Part shown: piece by piece, positions 57,631 through 64,000 of the stretch
How the letters are laid out: every line of letters starts with the position of its first letter
Position numbering within the stretch: position 1 is the stretch's first letter
Source: Gymnothorax reevesii
Lineage: Eukaryota; Chordata; Actinopteri; Anguilliformes; Muraenidae
Assembly (NCBI GenBank): GCA_029721435.1
Contig: CM056581.1
Coordinates: 69,364,712 to 69,428,711 of the forward strand
DNA length: 64,000 nucleotides
Direction: 5' to 3'
The notes under the pieces: generated by a model
The model's database searches: none
What the model saw: the letters and a program-made list of their open reading frames with translations, nothing else
What the model was told of the DNA's origin: nothing
Program-made: the position numbers and the translations under genes

Positions 57631-58970
57631 TTAAAGCTGCAAGCAGCGTTGAAAGGGCCCTCGCACCCCTCATGCACAGTGGGGTGGCAGCAAGACCTTG
57701 ATGGGTGCAGTTGTCCATTAACAGCCATTGGACACTGCTAGCCTGTGTACAATGTGTTTTCCTGATGGGATTGCAAAAATCTTCTGGATGGCGCTATGAT
57801 ACCATTTTGTTATGCCTGTGCGCAAAATCTACAACATAGTTATTGGAATACCGGGCATCATGTGTTTGTTGATTTTCGTAAATTTTTAAGCACGCTTCGA
57901 GCCCCAAAAAAGCAATTGTTTAAAGAATCTGACTGGGGGCGCTATAGAGCCATTATGCCACATTTAGTCCCAGTTGATGTATCAAATTCAAGGCAATAAG
58001 ACAATGATAATTTTTGCCACGTTTTTGCAGGTTTTGGACCTTTCTAAGGCCTTAATACGTGTATTCGTAAAATTTGGAAAAACGCAGGAAATAGCTCATA
58101 GCTCACTTCCTGTTTGGCCAAAAAATTTCAAAAAATTACGCTTTGCCCGGAATGACTAATGCAATGATGACACCAAATTTTATGAACATTCAAGCACTTT
58201 TATCTTAACATGGTAGTATCTATAGGGCGCTGTGGAGCTACATGGCCATTTCCGATCTAATATTAGCATATATTTATACTTGGGTAGACAAGTTTATCAA
58301 GTTTGGAAAGTTTTAGACTAATCCCAGAAAGTATATGGGAGTTATACCAACTTCCTGTTTCATGGCGGGATGCCGAAATTCGCCGCAATGCCACGTATAC
58401 ATCGTTCGATATATCCAAAAAAGCTTCGCAATTTAACATCAGCAAGGTCTTAAGATATTATTCGCCAAATTTTGAGTTGATTGGATAAAGTCTCTAGGAG
58501 GAGTTTGTTAAAGTACGACACCTGCGAATGGCGAAAAATCTAAAAAAGTTGAAATTTCAATTAAAAATGGCAAACTTCCTGTTGGGTCTACGTCATGGCT
58601 CCAAGAGACTTTTTTTTAGGTCTCAGGATATTCCACTTGTTCACAGAAGTTCATACATGCTGATCAACCACGATGCAAGGGCTGCTTATTTGAAATTTTC
58701 CAGGGGGCGCTATAATGCCATTTTTGCCACGCCTATATATAAATTTTTTATTATTGTAATAGGAATGATAGGCTTTAGAGTTGTACAAAATTTTGTGAGT
58801 TTTTGAGCATGCTGAGACCCTCAAAAGGGCAATTCTTTTAAAAATCTGATTGGGGGCGCGATAGAGCCATTATGTCACATTTACTGCCAAATTCTGTGTC
58901 AAATTGAAGACAATCAGACAAATATGATTTCTGCAAAGTTTTGCAAGTTTTCGAGTATGCTAAGGCCTTC
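57631..58970 (-). mobile_element. Array element E12, cut at an orientation switch
   Basis: Tail at 57631 and one unit (box near 58510). It stops at GTATGCTAAGGCCTTC, where TTTAATTAGGGCCCGAGC of the plus-oriented E13 begins. Confidence 0.7.
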
Positions 58971-58975
58971 TTTAA

Positions 58976-61620
58976 TTAGGGCCCGAGCACCGACCGGTGC
59001 GAGGAACCTATTGTTTTTGATGGGATTTTTATTATTCTTCTTCTTCTTCTTCTTCTTTTTATTCTGCTGCGAGAACTCATTTTTGAGGGCTTTGCCATGC
59101 ACAAAAACTCACAAAACTTTGCCCACACATCAGTCGTGGTGAAAATTGCAAAGTATTACTATTTTTGTGCTTAGACATGCCTAGGTGGCTCTATAGCGCC
59201 ACCAAACACACGGCCATTTTGGAACGCACTTGCTCGGATTCTCACGAAATTCGATTGGGCCATAGCAGTCATGATAAATTTTTTTGGTAATTTTTTTTGA
59301 AATTTTTTTGCCGCACAGGAAGTGAGCTACGAGCCATTTCCTGCTTTTTTTCAGATTTTACAAACACATTTTTGAGGGCCTTATCATACTCGAAAACTCA
59401 CCAAACTTGGCTCATAGACTAAAAATATTAAGTTCTTTGATTCGATGTCTCATTTGGCACTAAGTGTGACATGGTGGCTCTATTGCGCTCCCTAATACAT
59501 AATTGCATTTTTGAGGGCCTCAGCATGCTCGAAAACTCACGAAACTTTGCAACGATATTAAGCCGATCATACCTTTCACTAGGCTATGAGGTTTACAGAT
59601 GGATGTGGCAAGATTGCATTACAGCGCCACCTAGAATATTTCAATTAAGCAGCCCTCGCAGGGTGTTTAACATACATGTACAAAATTCGGTGGACATGTG
59701 TACTATGCCAAGACCTAAAAAAAAGTCTCTTGGTGCCATGACCTAGACTTAACAGGAAGTCCGCCATTTTTAATTGAATTTGCAACTTTTTTTTATTTTT
59801 TGTCATTCACAGGCGTCGTACTTTAACGAACTCCTCCAAGAGATTTCTTCCGATCAACTAAAAATTTGGCACAGGCCATCTAAAGACATTCTCCATGTTA
59901 AATTGCGAAGCTTTTATGGATCCATCGAAAATTGTGTCCGTGGCGTTGCGGCGAATTTCGATGTTCCGCCATGAAAATGGAATTTGCTTTTATGAGCACA
60001 TGCATGGTGAGATTTGCGTGAAACTTTACAGGCTTAATAGAAGTCTACTTCCAAATATAACTATATGTTGATATTGGATTGGGTGTGGTCAGGTGGCTCC
60101 ACAGCGCCCTCTTCACACGACCATGCTGATATAAAAGTGCTTGAATGTTCATGAAATTTGGTCTGATCATTGCATTGGTTTTTATGGGCAATAATTATTT
60201 TTTTGAAATTTTTCGGCCAAACAGGAAGTGCGCTACTAGCCATTTCCTGCGTTATTCCAAATTTTACGAACACACATTTGAAGGCTTTAGCAGAATTGAA
60301 AACTTGTAAAACTTTGCAAAAATTATATTTGTGCAATTGTCTTCAATTTGAGACAATAATTGGCAGTAAATGAGGCATTATGGCTCTATAGCGCCCCCAA
60401 TCAGATTTTTCAAATAATTGCCTTTTTGAGGGTCTCAGCATGCTCAAAAACTCACAAAATTTTGTACAATTCTAAAGACCATCATTCCTATTACACTGAT
60501 AAAAATTTACATATTGGCCAGGCAAAAATGGCATTATAGCGCCCCCTGGAAAATTTCAAAAAAGTAGCCCTCGCACCGTGGTTGACCTGCATGTATGAAC
60601 TTCGGTGGACATGTGGAATATCCTGAGACCTAAAACAAAGTCTCTTGGTGCCATGACCTAGACCCAACAGGAAGTCCGCCATTTTTAATTGAAATTGCAA
60701 CTTTTTTTTGATTTTTTGCCATTCACAGGTGTCGTACTTTAGCGAACTCCTCCAAGAGATTTTATCCGATCAACTTAATATTTGGCAAATAATATCCAAA
60801 GACATTGCTGATGTTAAATTGTGAAGCGATTTTGATTTCATCGAACGATGTAACCGTGGCGTCGCGGCGAATTTTGATGTCCCGCCATGAAACAGGAAGT
60901 TGCTTTTACTCCCACATACTTTGTGGGATTGGCCTGAAACTTCCTTTGCTTGATAAAATTGTCCTCCGAAGTATAAACATATGCTAATATTGGATCAGGA
61001 GGTGCTAGGTGGCTCCACAGCGCCCTCTAGATATGGTCATGTTAAGATAAAAGTGCTTGAATGTTAATGAAATTTTGGTGTGATCATTGCATTCGTCAGT
61101 CCGGGTAATGCTTAATTTTTTGAAATTTTTTGGTCAAACAGGAAGTGAGCTATGAGCTATTTCCTGCGTTCTTCCAAATTTTTTTGAACACACGTTTTAA
61201 GGCCTTAGAATGCATCAAAACTTGCAAAACCTAGCAGAAATTATAAATGTCTTATTTTCTTTAATATCATCCATCATTTGGCACTATATGAGGCAAAATG
61301 GCTCTATAGCGCCCCCAATCAAATTTATAGAAGAATTGCTCTTTTGAAGGTCTAAACATGCTGGAAAATTTACAAAAATCAACACACTCATGGAGCTCGG
61401 TATTACGATTACTATGTTGTAGATTTTGCGCACACAAATGTCAAAATGATATCATAGCGCCCTCCAGAAAATTTTTGCACTCCCCTCAGGGAAACACATT
61501 GTCCGCGGTCCAACAGTGTCCAATGGCTGTGAATGGACACCTGCAACCATCAAGATCTTGCTGCCACCCCAACGTGCACGAGGGGGGCGAGGGCCCTTTC
61601 AACGCTGCTTGCAGCTTTAA
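58976..61620 (+). mobile_element. Array element E13, complete, plus orientation
   Basis: Head GGGCCCGAGC at 58979, without the CCAGGGCCC/GGGTCCTGG hairpin, then a TTC tract, two units (boxes at 59822 and 60738) and a complete tail. The first part (to about 60700) is close to E4 and the last 880 bp close to the end of E2, so it looks mosaic. Confidence 0.75.
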
Positions 61621-64000
61621 TTAGGGCCCGAGCACCGACCGGTGCCAGGGCCCGGAACGGGTCCTGGCACCGAAGGTGCAAGGAACCTATTGTTTTTGAT
61701 GGGATTTTTATTATTCTTCTTCTTCTTCTTCTTCTTCTTCTTCTTCTTCTTCTTCTTCTTCTTCTTCTTCTTCTTTTTATTCTGCTGCGAGAACGCATTT
61801 TTGAGGGCTTTGCCATGCACGAAAACTCACAAAAATTTGCCCACACGTCAGTCGTCGTGAAAATTGCAAAGTATTATTATTTTTGTGCTTGGACATGCCC
61901 CGGTGGCTCTATAGCGCCACCAAACACGCGGCCATTTTGGAACGCACTTGCTCGGATTCTCACGAAATTTTATCGAGTCATAGTAGTCATCATAAATTTT
62001 TTTGTAAATTTTTTTGAAATTTTTTTGCCTCACAGGAAGTGAGCTATGAGCCATTTCCTGCGTTTTTTCAGATTTTACGAACACATTTTTGAGGGTTTTA
62101 TCATACTCAAAAACTCACCAAACTTGGCTCATAGACTAATATATTACGTTCTTTGATTCGATATCTCATTTGGCACTGGGTGTGACATGGTAGCTCTATA
62201 GCGCCCCCTAATACATAATTACATTTTTGAGGGCCTCAGCATGCTTGAAAACTCACAAAACTTTGCAAACATATGAAGCTGGTCATACTTTTTACTACTA
62301 TATAGGGGTTACAGATGGATGTGGCAAAATTGCATAACAGCGCCACCTAGAAAATTTCAATGTAGCAGCCCTCGCAGCGTGTTAAATCTACATGTACAGA
62401 ATTTGGTGGATATGTGTACTATGCCAAGACCTAAAAAAAAGTCTCTTGGTGCCATGACCTAGACTCAACAGGAAGTCCACCATTTTTAATTGAATTTGCA
62501 AATTTTTTAAATTTTTTGCCATTCACAGGCTTCGTACTTTAACGAACTCCTCCTAGAGATTTTATCCGATCAACTTAAAATTTTGAATTTAACATCTTAA
62601 GACCATGTCGATGTTAAATTGCGAAGCTTTTTTGGATTCATCGAACTTTGTATCCGTGGCGTCGCGGCGAATTTCGATGTTCCGCCATGAAAATGGAAGT
62701 TGCTTTTATGAGCATATGCTTTGGGAGATTTAAGTGAAACTTTACAGACTTAATGATAGTCTAATTCCAAATATACCTATATCTTGATATTGGAGTGGGT
62801 GTGGTCAGGTGACTCTACAGCGCCCTCTTGACACGGCCATGTTGATATAAAAGTGCTTGAATGTTCATGAAATTTGGTCTGATCATTGCATTTGTTTTTC
62901 TGGGCTGTGCTGATTTTTTTGAAATTTTTCGGCCAAACAGGAAGTGAGCTATGAGTCATTTCCTGCGTTATTCCAAATTTTATGAACACACATTTGAAGG
63001 CCTTAAAATACTCGAAATCTTACAAAACTTCGCAAAAATTTTATTTGTCACATTGTCTTCAATTTGAAATAAAAATTGGCAGTAAATGAGGCATCATGGT
63101 TCTATAGCGCCCCCAATACGATTTTTAAAAGAATTACCCTTTTGAGGGTTTCAGCATGCTCAAAAACTCACAAAATTTTGTACAATTTTAAAGAATATCA
63201 TTCCTATAACACTGATAAAAAATTTACAAATAGGCGTGGCAAAAATGGCATAATAGCGCCCCCTGGAAAATTTCAAATAAGCAACCCTCGCAGCCCGGTA
63301 AACCTACATGTATGAAATTCGGTAGACATGTGGAATATGCCAAGACCTACAAAAAAGTCTCTTGGTGCCATGACCTAGACTCAACAGGAAGGCTGCCATT
63401 TTTAATTGAAATTGCAACTTTTTTAAATTTTTTTTGCCATTCACAGGTGTCGTACTTTAACGAACTCCTCCTAGAGAATTTATCCGATCAACTTAAAATT
63501 TGGCATTTAATATCTAAAAACCTTGCTGACGTTAACTTGTGAAGCTTTTTTGATTTCATCGAACGATGCATCCGTGGCGTCACGGCGAATTTTGATGTCC
63601 TGCCATGAAACAGGAAGTTGCTTTCAATTCCACATACTTTGTGGAATTTGCCTGAAACTTTCCAAGCTTGATAAAATTGTCCGCCCAAGTATAGGTATAT
63701 GCTTATTTTATATCGAGAGGTGCCAGGTGGCTCCACAGCGCCCTCTAGATATGGCCATGTTCAGATAAAAGTGCTTGAAAGTTCATGAAATTTGGTATGA
63801 TCATTGCATCAGTCATTCTCCGCAATTGTTAATTTTTTGAAATTTTTTTGCCCAACAGGAAGAGAGCTATGAGCTATTTCCTGCGTTTTTCCAAATTTTA
63901 CGAACACACGTTTTAAGGCCTTAGAATGCTCCAAAACTTGCAAAACCATCCAAAAATTAGAATTGTCTTATTCTCTTCAATACATCCATCAATTGGCACT
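61621..64000 (+). mobile_element. Array element E14, runs off the window
   Basis: Complete head with the longest TTC tract of the family and at least two units (boxes at 62538 and 63466). Its last 500 bp are close to 10970-11480 in E1. The tail lies beyond the window. Confidence 0.75.
61714..61776 (+). repeat. TTC microsatellite, longest in the window
   Basis: About 20 TTC repeats in the head of E14. It creates Leu- or Phe-rich plus frames (61533-62042, 61642-61860) and Arg/Lys-rich minus frames that are not genes. Confidence 0.9.

Noticed and set aside
61550..61846. Arg-rich minus-strand frame
   Set aside because: Produced by the GAA/TTC microsatellite in E14; equivalent frames at 11727, 15333, 55628 and 57387 differ only by tract length.

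Overview
The window looks like repeat-dense, AT-rich intergenic DNA from a ray-finned fish. The grounds are a Tc1-like transposon with long terminal inverted repeats, a Tf1/sushi-type Ty3/Gypsy element with a chromodomain, a CR1/L2-type LINE with an SGNH-esterase ORF1, and large amounts of non-autonomous DNA-transposon sequence. I see no intact host gene, rRNA, credible tRNA or CRISPR. Almost every readable protein belongs to a mobile element. The only protein pair that is not plainly a known retrotransposon or transposase is a P2X7-ballast-like exon facing a decayed THAP-domain exon.

Layout. 1-5.2 kb: old dispersed repeats, a GCTAGC-rich inverted repeat, a 15-bp minisatellite, and a hAT-type element with a perfect 8-bp target duplication. 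5.25-30.6 kb: one Ty3/Gypsy element whose 5' LTR appears split by 17.5 kb. The U3 part lies at 5248-6002 and the R-U5 part at 23546-24037. The insert carries the convergent P2X7-like/THAP module and then a head-to-tail array of four copies (E1-E4) of a hairpin-ended repeat element. The last copy is interrupted by a TTAA-flanked piggyBac-like element. The Gypsy gag and pol follow with many lesions, and the 3' LTR is interrupted by a roughly 980-bp element resembling PIF/Harbinger. 30.6-36.9 kb: a LINE whose ORF2 is cut by a 1.6-kb Tc1 element. 37-43 kb: AATACAATAC-rich repeats and an old element split by array copy E5. 43.3-48.6 kb: three more minus-strand array copies. 48.6-52.2 kb: a PIF/Harbinger transposase remnant and palindromes. 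52.2-64 kb: six further array copies, switching from minus to plus orientation at about 58.97 kb and running off the window.

The array family (E1-E14) is the most unusual component. Each copy has a GGGCCCGAGC end with a GCACCG..CGGTGC hairpin, usually followed by a TTC microsatellite. The other end carries a GCTGC-AA-GCAGC hairpin. TAATTA sits at nearly every junction, and the interior is built from diverged units with a period of about 917 bp, most of which keep a 66-codon open frame.

Order of events, inferred from nesting: Gypsy insertion; insertion of the P2X7/THAP module into its 5' LTR; insertion or amplification of E1-E4 in that module; piggyBac-like insertion into E4. Independently, the Harbinger-like element entered the 3' LTR and Tc1 entered the LINE. 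All identifications rest on reading motifs and repeats by eye; no database search was possible.
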